Assembly (NCBI GenBank): GCA_964464895.1
Contig: CAYXGY010000014.1
Span: forward strand, 1 to 34,610
Direction: 5' to 3'
Length of the DNA: 34,610 nucleotides
Source of the DNA: Helicobacter_D sp964464895
GTDB lineage: Bacteria > Campylobacterota > Campylobacteria > Campylobacterales > Helicobacteraceae
Position numbers and translations under genes: made by a program. Below the pieces are notes generated by a model, which saw only the letters and a program-made list of their open reading frames with translations, was not told where the DNA came from and did no database searches. Shown here piece after piece: positions 1 to 7,765 of the stretch (positions within the stretch are counted from its first letter, which is position 1; every line of letters begins with the position of its first letter).

Positions 1-90
1 TTCTAGTAATGTTTATTGTTTAAGTTGTAGGGTTAAGGGGTAAGGATTGCTGAAAGGCTCTATTTTTATTATTTTTGAAAGGAGTAATTA

Positions 91-718
91 ATGAAGAAAC
101 AAAGTATTGATATTTTAAAAACAGAATGCTAGTGTTTGATTTAGATGGGACATTGATGCAAACAGATATGGCGAATAATCTAGCATATTGCTTTGCTATT
201 GAAAATGTAATGAAATATTCTCTTCTTAGTAATTTCAAAAGAATCACTTTACAAGGTTTAAAGAAAACTGCTCAATTTAGTGAAATTGAGTTAAAAGCAA
301 TCAAAAATATTAAGGATTCTAGTTATCCTGAATATTTAGAATATACATTTTTGAATCAGAATCTTTTTCAAATCATTATCCAATTTTATCAAAAAATCAG
401 ATTATTTTACTTACAAATGCTTCTGAAAATAGAGTAAAGTTGTTACTGAAATATCATCATATTAATAAATATTTTTCTTGCATTTTTTGTAATACTCAAG
501 GCAATAAATTTTTAAATTGTATAGAATCTTTGCAGTTAAATGCAGGTAATTTGCTTGTGTTTGAGAATGAATATTTACAGATTCAAGCTGCTTTATGTGC
601 TGGTATTTTAAAAGATAAAATTATTCAAATCAAGAATTTAGATGATGAGTTTCAGTTTAAATTTAAAATGAATAATACCTTCATTGTTTCACAATCAGAG
701 CAGATGGTTGCTTTTTGA
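91..718 (+). pseudogene. Broken HAD-family hydrolase
   Basis: An AAAGGAG site (78-84) precedes the ATG at 91, but that frame stops after 13 codons at 130. The HAD motif I (FDLDGT, phospho-acceptor Asp) continues in another frame from about 126. A second shift lies at the A6 run at 391-396: reading across it restores a motif II-like LLTNAS and then the rest of the protein to 718. The gene therefore carries at least two frameshifts in a HAD-like phosphatase of about 205 residues. Its substrate cannot be told. It lies directly before phosphoribosyltransferase-like and DprA-like remnants, so the three look like one decaying operon. Sequencing error is the alternative, but two shifts here plus the damage downstream make decay more likely. 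Confidence 0.6.
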
Positions 719-1140
719 AACAAGATATTCAAGCTTGGTATAGTTTGGATTACACAAACTATGGTAATCCCGGAAATCCTGACTGGATTGTGGATTTTAA
801 AGACGATAAATCGCAATATAATTTTAATGATAATGTGATTCAAAATGCTCATTATAAAGGAAAGCAATATGTATTTGATTTTTTATCATATTTATATACA
901 AACAGCAAAAAGTCTTTTGTCGTTTGTGTTGTTCCTAGGGCTAAATCGTATAAACCTGCACACTTTAAAGATTTTATTAGATACACGATTGACCAAGTTT
1001 TAAAATACGATTGTTTGACTAATATTACCAATGGCACAGAATATATTGGGTGCATAAAAGACACGCGCACGACACATTTTTCTACTTCCGATGGTGGAGA
1101 TAGTCCTTATCCAGAGATAATTTTAATATTGCGGTTATAG
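715..1140 (+). pseudogene. Truncated phosphoribosyltransferase-like protein
   Basis: This frame opens at a TTG (715) overlapping the HAD stop. It encodes a soluble protein with the segment FVVCVVPRAKS followed by a stretch around DTRTTHFSTSDGG, which recalls stand-alone phosphoribosyltransferase-like proteins found beside HAD and DprA genes in Campylobacterota; that is recollection and needs a profile search. The sequence breaks off near 1115, before any PRPP-binding loop, and runs into a different frame that is DprA-like. The 3' half therefore appears deleted and the remaining frame ends at a chance stop at 1138-1140. Likely non-functional. Confidence 0.4.
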
Positions 1141-1529
1141 GCATTTTGGAGCCTACATTAGAAATTGAACAACTAGAAAAGGTGATGCTTAAAGAGATTT
1201 TAAAATGTGATGCTACTATTTTAAGTGGTTTGGCACTTGGTTGTGATTCCATAGCACATAAAAGTGTTTCTAGTCAAAATTGTACAATAGCTGTGTTGCC
1301 TAGTACACTAGACAATGTGCTGCCAAAGGAAAATAGAAAATTAGCAAGTGAGATAGTAAGCAATAAATTGGAACTCAATGAAACTGCGATTAAGAACTTT
1401 AATACGGATATAGCTAATAGAGATTTTAAAATTATCACCAAAAGAAATGCGAAATCTATCATTAAGAGTTTAAGGAAGTGGAAAGATAAACAAGGCTTAA
1501 TGGCATACAATAATCGTTTCTTTCTGTAA
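1122..1529 (+). pseudogene. Truncated DprA/Smf-like DNA-processing protein
   Basis: From about 1122 the frame reads NIAVIGILEPTLE, then SGLALGCDSIAHK and VLPSTLDNVLPKENRKLA. These correspond to the Rossmann-fold start, the SGxAxGxDxxAH motif and the nucleotide-binding region of DprA/Smf, which loads RecA on incoming single-stranded DNA during transformation. No good start codon or ribosome site is present; an in-frame TTG at 1146 lies inside the fold. The N-terminal domain is missing and the C-terminal half is short and diverges, so this is a deletion remnant fused to the preceding gene. The next gene is the competence protein ComEA, though the housekeeping dprA of such genomes usually lies elsewhere. 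Confidence 0.5.
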
Positions 1530-1590
1530 CAGACAAATAAATTTCTCTCGTTTTTTGGATTAAACTGCTAGACTTCCTTTTCAATTTAGA

Positions 1591-1596
1591 TACAAT
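1591..1596 (+). promoter_or_regulatory. Possible -10 box for the ComEA-like gene
   Basis: TACAAT lies 35 bases upstream of the ATG at 1631, in an AT-rich stretch following the decayed genes. No clear -35 is seen, which is normal for Helicobacter and Campylobacter vegetative promoters. A strong GAGGAGA ribosome site follows just before the ATG. Confidence 0.3.
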
Positions 1597-1630
1597 GAAA
1601 AACATTAAATTCAATTGATGAGGAGAAAAG

Positions 1631-1930
1631 ATGAAAATTCTAGTTTTTATGTTATTAATGATTTCTTGGGTTTTTGGTGCGGTCAATCTTAATACTGCAA
1701 GCAAAGCAGAATTAATGAGTGTCAAAGGAATCGGTGAAGCAAAAGCACAAGCAATTATAGACTATCGTTCCCAAAAGCCTTTTAAGTCCGTGAATGAATT
1801 AAGCAATGTTAAGGGGTTTGGAAAAAAATCTTTAGAAAAATTTAAAAAAGAATTTGTTGTAGAGGAGGAATCCCTAGCGGCTCAAGAATCTCCAAAGGCT
1901 GAAAAAAAGAAAAAGAAAGCCAAAGAATAA
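1631..1930 (+). CDS. comEA: ComEA-like helix-hairpin-helix DNA-uptake protein
   Basis: A 99-residue protein. Residues 1-16 form a hydrophobic signal peptide or anchor (MKILVFMLLMISWVFG). Residues 18-75 hold two helix-hairpin-helix motifs: VNLNTASKAELMSVKGIG, and later VNELSNVKGFGKKSL, the classic ComEA signature. The C-terminus is a charged, lysine-rich tail. ComEA binds incoming double-stranded DNA in the periplasm and ratchets it across the outer membrane during transformation. The short form without an extra N-terminal domain is usual in Gram-negative bacteria. The start is fixed by GAGGAGA six bases upstream. The gene appears monocistronic, with a hairpin after it. It is intact, unlike the three genes before it. 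Confidence 0.85.
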   Translation: MKILVFMLLMISWVFGAVNLNTASKAELMSVKGIGEAKAQAIIDYRSQKPFKSVNELSNVKGFGKKSLEKFKKEFVVEEESLAAQESPKAEKKKKKAKE

Positions 1931-1945
1931 TTTGAGCTAAGAGGC

Positions 1946-1967
1946 TATCGCACAATTCTGTGCGATA
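1946..1967. terminator. Hairpin between convergent genes, possible bidirectional terminator
   Basis: A perfect 9-bp stem (1946-1954 with 1959-1967; core ATCGCACA/TGTGCGAT) closes a 4-base loop. It sits 15 bases after the ComEA stop and 2 bases beyond the stop of the convergent gene. There is no strong T-run on either side, so it may be a weak terminator or rely on Rho. Confidence 0.5.
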
Positions 1968-1969
1968 TG

Positions 1970-3010
1970 CTATAAATCCCCTTTGTGGCTAAATTTATTT
2001 TTAGCTTCTTCTATGGTGATTCCACTAATGAGATAATGCTCTTCATTGCCCCCAGCAAAATCTGATTTTATTTGAAAGTTGTTAAGAGATTTGAGTTTGC
2101 TATATTGAATCACGCCATATTCTGAATTGAATCGGTTTTGGCGCAGGTATTTAACCGCTTCTTCTTCAGTTTGGGCGGCATAAACGCTCATATTTGCCAC
2201 AATATCATTGTGATACATATCCCTTTCGTCCTCATCAATTTCCACTTTCCCATTTTTTAATCCCCTCACGATATACCATTGATTGCCAATGTCTGCTTTA
2301 TCAATTCTCTTGATATATTCTAAGGACTTGTCTATATTGATTGTATTGACAGTATTAGAATTTTTTTGAAGCATAGAATAAATTTCTTTTGCCTCATTTA
2401 AGAGTGTTTTAATCTCTTGTTCATTGTTCCCAAAGGCTTTCTTGAGAATTGGTCCATAAAGAGACAAAAAGTCATTAAAGGCAAGCTTACTAATATCAAC
2501 TGCCGATTTTACTGCTACGCACGCAAGAGAGTTTTCTATTTTTTCCATAATCCCTTTGGACTCAATCGTGCGATTCCAAAATGCAAAGTCATAACGCACG
2601 ATTGCAGGATATTCAGAAACCACAACATACATTGTTTTTGTCATTTCCTCACCCTTTCCAGCACCCATAATCGCAGTGATTGCGGTATTGACTAGGTCAG
2701 CAATTCCATTAGCGACATTACCATTGCCATCAAATATTGTAACGATTGCGTCCTTTATATCCTTTACAATATCTGTCGTTTCAGAGGTTTTTGCTCTAAA
2801 CTCCTTGTATTCCCCAATCACTCTAGTGATAGGAACTTTTAATGTAGTATCATTGAGCTTCCCGTCCAAAAGGTCTTTTTGAATCTCTGACAAAAATGTA
2901 TTTGCCTTTTCTTCTGCTAATTCAATCAATAATTGCAAAGCCTCTTTGATTTCAGCCATTTTCTCATCAACAGGGTCAATGCTTTTGATAATATCTCTAA
3001 TTGCAGCCAT
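1970..3010 (-). CDS. Uncharacterised 346-aa protein
   Basis: I do not recognise this protein. It starts at ATG 3010 after a good AAGGAGA site (minus strand, 3015-3021), with a TATAAT box upstream at 3041-3046. It has no signal peptide. Residues 1-90 look helical and charged. Residues 93-125 are glycine-rich and mildly hydrophobic (NGIADLVNTAITAIMGAG), and a more compact region with several aromatic residues follows. The tail (about 250-346) is hydrophilic. It is probably cytosolic or exported without a classical signal. A soluble effector- or toxin-like role is conceivable given the amphipathic middle, but this is only a guess. It is transcribed alone, convergent with the ComEA gene, and separated from the glycan operon by a hairpin. 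Confidence 0.75.
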   Translation of the reverse strand: MAAIRDIIKSIDPVDEKMAEIKEALQLLIELAEEKANTFLSEIQKDLLDGKLNDTTLKVPITRVIGEYKEFRAKTSETTDIVKDIKDAIVTIFDGNGNVANGIADLVNTAITAIMGAGKGEEMTKTMYVVVSEYPAIVRYDFAFWNRTIESKGIMEKIENSLACVAVKSAVDISKLAFNDFLSLYGPILKKAFGNNEQEIKTLLNEAKEIYSMLQKNSNTVNTINIDKSLEYIKRIDKADIGNQWYIVRGLKNGKVEIDEDERDMYHNDIVANMSVYAAQTEEEAVKYLRQNRFNSEYGVIQYSKLKSLNNFQIKSDFAGGNEEHYLISGITIEEAKNKFSHKGDL

Positions 3011-3214
3011 TTTTTCTCCTTGTAATTCAAATGTGGAGGAATTATATTAAAAATAACTANNNNNNNNNNNNNNNNNNNNNNNNNNNNNNNNNNNNNNNNN
3101 NNNNNNNNNNNNNNNNNNNNNNNNNNNNNNNNNNNNNNNNNNNNNNNNNNNNNNNNNNNAGCCATTTTTTCTCCTTGTAATTCAAATGTGGAGGAATTAT
3201 ATTAAAAATAACTA
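3005..3214. other. 100-N scaffold gap flanked by an identical 55-nt sequence
   Basis: Positions 3060-3159 are exactly 100 Ns. The 55 bases before the gap (3005-3059) and the 55 bases after it (3160-3214) are identical, and include the start codon and ribosome site of the 346-aa gene. An exact 55-base overlap suggests two contigs of a k=55 de Bruijn assembly that were joined by a scaffolder without merging. Removing one copy and the Ns gives a sensible junction in which the hairpin at 3216-3251 lies just upstream of the promoter. Any frame running through the Ns is meaningless. Confidence 0.85.
3041..3046 (-). promoter_or_regulatory. -10 box of the 346-aa gene
   Basis: On the minus strand the sequence reads TTAATATAATTCC, which contains a perfect TATAAT, about 30 bases before the ATG and about 20 bases before the AAGGAGA site. 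The upstream DNA is AT-rich without a clear -35, as usual for this group. An identical copy appears at 3196-3201 because of the duplication around the gap. Confidence 0.5.
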
Positions 3215-3215
3215 A

Positions 3216-3251
3216 TAGTTATTTTGCCGAGATATAGCGGCAAAATAACTA
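3216..3251 (-). terminator. Strong hairpin terminator after the minus-strand glycan run
   Basis: TAGTTATTTTGCCG and CGGCAAAATAACTA form a perfect 14-bp stem with an 8-base loop (3230-3237). It begins 20 bases beyond the stop of the methyltransferase at 3272, and on the minus strand it is followed by a T-rich run (TTAGTTATTTTTAATA). A further AAAATAACTA just outside (3205-3214) can pair with the same TAGTTATTTT arm, so two alternative stems are possible. This probably ends the glycan operon. Confidence 0.7.
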
Positions 3252-3271
3252 GGGTTTGTCAAGAGGATTTG

Positions 3272-4144
3272 TTAGATTTTTGAAAACAGAGCCATTAAAG
3301 TGTCTGTTGCTCCAAGCGAGGCGAGGGAGGATTCGTAAGATTCTTGTAAAACCTTATTATCAAGGAAGTTCCCCCAAATTTTTTGCCCAGCTGGTTTGCC
3401 TTTGGCTAGCCAATAAAGCGTATTTGAGAAAGGGTATCTTTGAATGCATTTGACGAATTCTACTTTTAATCCCGCCTTTTCTCCTAGTTTTTTTAAAGTG
3501 TGAGGATTATAAAGATAGAGATGAGGACTCCAATAAGTAAATTCCTGAAACGCTTTATTATGGTAAATTGTGAGCAGAGCATCATTAGCATTGGGTACTT
3601 CTATGATCATTTTACCATTTTCTTTGAGTAGGGAAGTGAGTTGTTGCAGAATTTCAATAGGGTCTTGCAGGTGTTCTATGACATGAAATGCGGTAATGAC
3701 ATCGTATTTATTCTGCCCCCCCCCCCCTATATTTGATAGACTTCTTGATAGAGGAATATTATATTGTTCATAAATAGGTGCGACTTGCTCTTCCAATTCC
3801 ACTCCCATAACGCTTTTTGCAAACTCTTTGGCTTGGATTAAGAATCCTGCATAACCACTACCAAAGTCAAGTAAGTCTTTGTTGATAATAAAATTTAAAC
3901 AAAATTCAAGCCTTGCTTTGTTGAAGATATACATATCATTGATAAAATCCGTACGTCCCGTGAGCTGGTAGATTTCTGTTTGATTATGCATATTGCCTTG
4001 TTTGTAAAATTCTTCACTCGTATTTTGATTATCTAAAAAGACTAATCCGCACTCCTCGCATTCAAGTATTTTAATGCTAGGATTATCTCTCACCTTACCC
4101 TCTCTTTGATGATATTTAGTTGAGCCACATAAGTAACATTTCAT
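3272..4144 (-). CDS. Zinc-ribbon SAM-dependent methyltransferase, phase variable (ON)
   Basis: A 290-residue class I methyltransferase, likely acting on a sugar or sugar nucleotide. Residues 3-6 (CYLC) and 29-32 (CEEC) form an N-terminal zinc ribbon, as in sugar C- and O-methyltransferases of glycan loci. SAM motif I is LLDFGSGYAGF (about residue 90). The later motif AFHVIEHLQDP and the strand before EVPNAND are typical. A 12-G tract (3716-3727) encodes GGGG at residues 140-143, between two strands of the fold, and as written keeps the frame open. I chose the ATG at 4144 because AAAGGAGACAAA lies directly upstream; an in-frame ATG ten codons earlier overlaps that site. It is the last gene of the minus run. 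Confidence 0.85.
   Translation of the reverse strand: MKCYLCGSTKYHQREGKVRDNPSIKILECEECGLVFLDNQNTSEEFYKQGNMHNQTEIYQLTGRTDFINDMYIFNKARLEFCLNFIINKDLLDFGSGYAGFLIQAKEFAKSVMGVELEEQVAPIYEQYNIPLSRSLSNIGGGGQNKYDVITAFHVIEHLQDPIEILQQLTSLLKENGKMIIEVPNANDALLTIYHNKAFQEFTYWSPHLYLYNPHTLKKLGEKAGLKVEFVKCIQRYPFSNTLYWLAKGKPAGQKIWGNFLDNKVLQESYESSLASLGATDTLMALFSKI
3716..3727 (-). repeat. G12 phase-variation tract in methyltransferase
   Basis: Twelve Cs on the plus strand, Gs on the coding strand, flanked by AATATA and CAGAATAAA. Twelve keeps the frame; 11 or 13 would stop translation shortly after. Slipped-strand mispairing at such tracts is well established in Helicobacter and Campylobacter. Confidence 0.85.
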
Positions 4145-4155
4145 TTTGTCTCCTT

Positions 4156-4443
4156 TTAAAAGTTTTGGGTGCAATAGCTAGCCCAGTGTTCTTTGAGTAT
4201 AACAAACAAATTTCCGCGAAACTCTTTTTGTTTTGTCTCGTCTTTTATGTCGATTTTCTCTAAAGTTTGAATCTCAATAGACAAGATAGCTTGTGCGCAT
4301 TTTTTAGCATCAAAGGTAGATGATTCTCCTAGTGAAGATAGAGACTTTAGAATATCATTCTTGTTTTTTAATAATGTTTCATAGGGAATATTGGACATTT
4401 CAGAAAGCAAAAGAAGTAAATTACAAAAATTAAATAAAGCCAT
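4156..4443 (-). CDS. Small protein downstream of DUF4065, possible toxin partner
   Basis: A 95-residue protein that I do not recognise. It starts at ATG 4443, inside the end of the DUF4065 gene (14-base overlap), with AAGGA about 11 bases upstream; an in-frame ATG at 4464 is a less likely alternative. The sequence is mainly helical, with a leucine-rich N-terminus (NLLLLLSEMSN) and a terminal HWASYCTQNF. DUF4065/Panacea proteins are known as antitoxins paired with very diverse small toxins, so this position suggests the partner of a toxin-antitoxin pair. That role is inferred from context only. Order here is antitoxin first, then candidate toxin, translationally coupled. Confidence 0.6.
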   Translation of the reverse strand: MALFNFCNLLLLLSEMSNIPYETLLKNKNDILKSLSSLGESSTFDAKKCAQAILSIEIQTLEKIDIKDETKQKEFRGNLFVILKEHWASYCTQNF

Positions 4444-4948
4444 ATTTTTGAATATCCTTATCATTTGCTTTTAGTTTTTTAAGTCTTAGAGCTTCTTTTT
4501 TATATTTGGAATCGAAGCAAGATTGGATTGCAGATTGTGGAATCTCTCTATTGAGATTTTTACGATAATTATCTTTCCAAGGACTTTCTTTGTGAGTATT
4601 TTCGCTAAGTTTCCAAGCACCCATAGAGCCATATTTATCAAAAATAAATATGAGCAAATCCATAATGTCTTTATTTTCTGCAATATTGTCTGTTTTGAAT
4701 TTTTTGAGTTCATCAAAAGAAATAGAACCACTTCCGTATCGTTTAAAGCGGTCATAAACGCTTTGGACGACAGGACCATAATCCCAAGCTTCTATTCTTT
4801 CTTCAAATAAGGGTTTTTTAAATAATGCCAAACAATGCCCTTGTGCGTAGTAGAGCATTTTTTGCATTTTAAGATTGCTAATCGTATCCCCAGCATCTCT
4901 ACTTCTAGCCAAAAACAAGAAATATCTAGCAACTTCTAAAGCTTCCAT
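4430..4948 (-). CDS. DUF4065 / Panacea (SocA, GepA-like) domain protein
   Basis: A 172-residue soluble protein. The N-terminal part carries the DUF4065 hallmarks: VARYFLFLAR at residues 6-15, then NLKMQKMLYYAQGH, and WDYGPVVQSVYDRFKRYG around residues 55-72. Members of this family act as antitoxins (PanA) that neutralise unrelated toxins, or as proteolytic adaptors (SocA); they are common on phages and mobile islands. GAGGAAGG lies just before the ATG and a TAATAT box further up, so it probably has its own promoter. It is followed with a 14-base overlap by a small gene that may be the toxin. The pair sits between two glycan methyltransferase genes and looks like an insertion into the operon. 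Confidence 0.75.
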   Translation of the reverse strand: MEALEVARYFLFLARSRDAGDTISNLKMQKMLYYAQGHCLALFKKPLFEERIEAWDYGPVVQSVYDRFKRYGSGSISFDELKKFKTDNIAENKDIMDLLIFIFDKYGSMGAWKLSENTHKESPWKDNYRKNLNREIPQSAIQSCFDSKYKKEALRLKKLKANDKDIQKYGFI

Positions 4949-4969
4949 AGTGCCTTCCTCAAATCAGAA

Positions 4970-4982
4970 ATATTACATATTA
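4970..4982 (-). promoter_or_regulatory. Possible promoter of the DUF4065 pair
   Basis: On the minus strand GGTAATATGTAATAT gives two overlapping TAATAT -10 candidates, 22-34 bases before the ATG at 4948. The 84-base gap to the preceding glycan gene is larger than elsewhere in the run, which fits an independent promoter. Confidence 0.3.
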
Positions 4983-5032
4983 CCTAAAAAGTATTTAAAA
5001 CACCATTAAATAAGCATTTTAACTATAATCAT

Positions 5033-5896
5033 TTAGTCTAATTTGATGATAGCAGCTCTATTTGGAATCCCTAAAGGAACGATTTGAAAGTGGTGTCTTT
5101 TTTGAAATTCTTCTATGGCTTGTTTGTTGCCAATATGAGAGGAAAAATAGCTAAGCGTAATCATTCCTCCTTGCACAAGTTTAGGATAAAAAAATTCCAA
5201 TCCTGCTAGGGTTGGTGCATACAAATCCACATCAATATCTACAAAGCAGAATTGCTCACTTTCTAATCCCATTGCTGTTTGGGGAAACCAGCCCTTTTTG
5301 ACGATAATATTATTAGGGTATGGCATTTTTTTCATCACCAATTCTAAAGAAGTGTTATTCAAATGATTTGAGCCAAAATTGACTGCTTCCAAATCTTTTG
5401 AGGCGTCAATGTCTCGCGCATTATAACCTTCGAAAGTGTCAAATAAAAAGAGTTTTTTATCTTTAAAGATTTGATTCATTCTTTTTGCAGTATCTCCTTG
5501 ATAAACACCAAGTTCTGCTATATTGCCCTTGAGATTATATGTCTTACAAATAGTTGCAAAATTATCCAAGAAAGTTTTAAGCGTCTGATGATAATTTTTA
5601 ATTAAGAAATCATCTATTTTAGTTTTTGGAATTTTTAATTCTTCTTGAAGTTGTCTTTTAATGTCTTCCCCACATATAGAGCCGATAATCACTTTGTCAA
5701 ATTCTGTTGCTAGAAGTGTATTTGGAGATTTTATCTCGTATTCTTTATCTTGGATACGAAGCGTTTGTCCGTGTTTTTTGGAGTCGTTGTCTACAAAGAA
5801 TAGAATCTTGTTCTGCCCCCCCCCCCCATTATTTAATAGCCTATTTGCTACTTCTTTTCCACCTGTGGCTGCTCCAAAAATTACATTTTTTTTCAT
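5033..5896 (-). CDS. TylF/MycF-type O-methyltransferase, phase variable (ON)
   Basis: A 287-residue protein. The N-terminus is a short Rossmann-like region (VIFGAATGGKEVANRLL, then FFVDND). The rest is a TylF-type methyltransferase: GNIAELGVYQGDTAKRMN is SAM motif I, LFLFDTFEGY follows, and FCFVDIDVDLYAPTLAGLEF carries the metal-binding acidic residues of this family. It probably O-methylates a sugar of the surface glycan. The 12-G tract at 5816-5827 encodes GGGG at residues 24-27, exactly between the two halves of the N-terminal Rossmann unit, and is in frame. The start is fixed by AAAGGAGACAAA before ATG 5896, almost the same leader as the methyltransferase at 4144. It begins 10 bases beyond the pyruvyltransferase stop. 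Confidence 0.8.
   Translation of the reverse strand: MKKNVIFGAATGGKEVANRLLNNGGGGQNKILFFVDNDSKKHGQTLRIQDKEYEIKSPNTLLATEFDKVIIGSICGEDIKRQLQEELKIPKTKIDDFLIKNYHQTLKTFLDNFATICKTYNLKGNIAELGVYQGDTAKRMNQIFKDKKLFLFDTFEGYNARDIDASKDLEAVNFGSNHLNNTSLELVMKKMPYPNNIIVKKGWFPQTAMGLESEQFCFVDIDVDLYAPTLAGLEFFYPKLVQGGMITLSYFSSHIGNKQAIEEFQKRHHFQIVPLGIPNRAAIIKLD
5816..5827 (-). repeat. G12 phase-variation tract in TylF-type methyltransferase
   Basis: Coding strand AATAAT, twelve Gs, CAGAACAAG. In frame as written. The tract is 24 codons from the start, so slippage would abolish the whole enzyme. Confidence 0.85.
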
Positions 5897-5906
5897 TTTG
5901 TCTCCT

Positions 5907-7026
5907 TTAATTAAAAGTTGCAAACAAATCTTGGTAAGTTTCCAAAGTTTGCATTTGTTGGTTTTGGAAGTCTGCGTGTTTTTGTGGATAATTTTCAAGC
6001 AAAGCAAAGATATTTTGCTCAAAATTTTCTTTTGCTTCCACAAAATAATCCGCAAGATTCACACTCTCATAGAGTGCTTTCATTCTATTGACATAAGAAT
6101 GGGACAATCCTATCACTTTGACATTTTCTACAAAACACGCAATGGAGGCGTGGAATCTTGCAACAAGAGAGAATGCAGAATCTCTATAAATAGAAGCAAT
6201 AAAATGCGCTCCAAATTCTCCCTGCAGTAGAGGGGCAACGCTAATGTTCTCTCTCTTATATCTTTCGTTAGTTAAGCTTAGGATTTCACAGATAGCCTCT
6301 AAATCTAGTGGGATATGTGGGACAAAAATAATGTGTAATTTTAAAGTATTGATAGCATATTCTATGATTTTCACTAGAGAGTTTTTGAAGTTTTGCCATT
6401 CTTGTGAGGTCAAATGCGATTCTTTACTTATGATGTTGATTGCGAAATACTTTTTGCCTAAAAATTGTGATTTAAAATTACTTTTGAAAAAGAATCCGTT
6501 ATCTAAAGTTTCACAAATGCCTTTTAAAGATTCTTTTCCAAATTCACGCTCAATCACCTGTGTGCTACCATCATTTCGTAAGTTAATGTGAATTTTATCA
6601 TTAGTCAATAAAGTTTTCCAAAATCTCAAAAAAGATTCTTTGGTTGTCGTGGATATTTGTGGAATGTCTAACTTCTCATTGTGAAAGAAATTCAACCCCA
6701 TACTCACGATAAATAAGGGTTTTTCAATCTTTTCCCAAAGTTTTGAATCGCAGTTGAAAGTCGTGGCAGTCAAGGAATTGGCTTGATTATAACTCATATA
6801 GCCCCCCCCCCCCAATTATACAGCCGTCATAAGAGTTAATTTCTGAAATTAACTCTTGATTAAAGAATCGTTTGTCGTCTAGATTGTAGTTATTATAAAA
6901 TTTTCTTATCTCTAAACGAGTAAGGTCTAAATTTATATGGAGCTGGTTTAAAATATTTTCAAAGCCAATGTGCGAGATATTATCACCGATATTTCCGCTA
7001 AAGCTTGCAATGTGTAGAATGTTCAT
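5907..7026 (-). CDS. Polysaccharide pyruvyltransferase family protein, phase variable (OFF)
   Basis: Two frames meet at a 12-G tract (6802-6813). The first (7026-6787) reads MNILHIASFSGNIGDNI and IRKFYNNYNLDD, then CIIGGGG, and stops soon after. The second (to 5907) reads YMSYNQANSLTATTF and IVSMGLNFF, then HIIFVPHIPLDL, SFSLVARFHASI and VIGLSHSYVNRM. Together they form a polysaccharide pyruvyltransferase-family protein (PF04230 type) of about 372 residues, likely adding ketal-linked pyruvate to a sugar. With 11 (or 14) Gs the frames join; with 12 as written the gene is OFF. The tract encodes the family's own GGGG motif. The start is chosen for GGAGGAAAC just before ATG 7026, which overlaps the upstream remnant's stop by 4 bases. 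Confidence 0.8.
6802..6813 (-). repeat. G12 phase-variation tract in pyruvyltransferase
   Basis: Coding strand ATAATT, twelve Gs, CTATATGAG. One G fewer would restore the full frame. It occupies the codons of the conserved glycine motif after the third beta strand. Confidence 0.85.
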
Positions 7027-7765
7027 TGTTTCCTCCATGTTTGTTGTTCGTGCTTTCTAATAAGATAGGTGAAATCCTTTTGTTTATCCATTAGATAATC
7101 AATACCACTTGTTAAAATAATTTGGATTTGATTGTCAATGATGATATATCTATCGTGGAGGTCGTCGAAATTATCGTTAATTTCACTATTCTGATTTTCT
7201 TTAATATTCCATTTTTGACAAATATTTTTCGAACCACTACAAAGTTTTTGCGGAAATTCTAATCCTTTTGGATAGAAAATGCTTAATTGCTTTTGAGGGA
7301 AGCATTCTCCAGCAAACTTTAGAAAAGAATCTTGATTGTTGCACAAATATTTATCATAAATAAAAAATACATTTTGCATTCTCAAATAAAGCCTTTAAGT
7401 GTGCTTTGGCTTTCTCTTTCTTCGTTTTTGCCAAAAGTCGCAGTGAGGTTATTTTCTATTTTATCATCAAAAATATTGATATAGGGGAAATCGTTTTTGT
7501 CTTTAGATAAAACAATTTTATAAAGTGTTGTTTTGACAAGTTTTTCTAAGGGTTCATCAAAAGATAAATCACTATTACTTGCCACTATTTGTTTTAAGGT
7601 TGCTTCATCATTAAAATATTTTGGCATATAAGCCTTGCTTAAAAGAATGGGTGGTTTATAATAATGCAAAATGCGTTCTACAATTTTATCATTATAGTCT
7701 CCTTGATTCTTGAATTTACGCAACTCTTCAGCCAAGTCATCTTCTAGTGCCATTGCAAATGTCAT
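7023..7765 (-). pseudogene. Frameshifted HDR-motif protein beside an ATPase
   Basis: This looks like two small genes (7765-7382, 127 aa; 7379-7023, 118 aa) but the third frame bridges them. Between about 7420 and 7365 it reads EKAKAHLKALFENAKCIF, a good helix continuing both halves. One shift is near 7411-7423 and one at the T6 run (coding strand) at 7362-7367. The original protein would be about 245 residues: a helical N-terminal part (MTFAMALEDDLAEEL) and a C-terminal part with DDLHDRYIIIDNQ, a His-Asp-Arg motif like that of phospholipase-D-like proteins that accompany AAA ATPases. It starts at ATG 7765 in a TGATG overlap with the ATPase stop. Likely a broken partner of the ATPase. Confidence 0.55.

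Noticed and set aside
2926..3165. Reading frame through the N gap
   Set aside because: Most of it is Ns; its start is only the duplicated start of the 346-aa gene.
5894..6055. Longer N-terminus for the TylF-type methyltransferase
   Set aside because: The extra 53 codons overlap the pyruvyltransferase gene and the strong ribosome site lies just before ATG 5896.
5661..6230. 189-residue plus-strand frame opposite two glycan genes
   Set aside because: It lies antisense to the TylF-type methyltransferase and pyruvyltransferase, shows no family motif, and has no convincing ribosome site.
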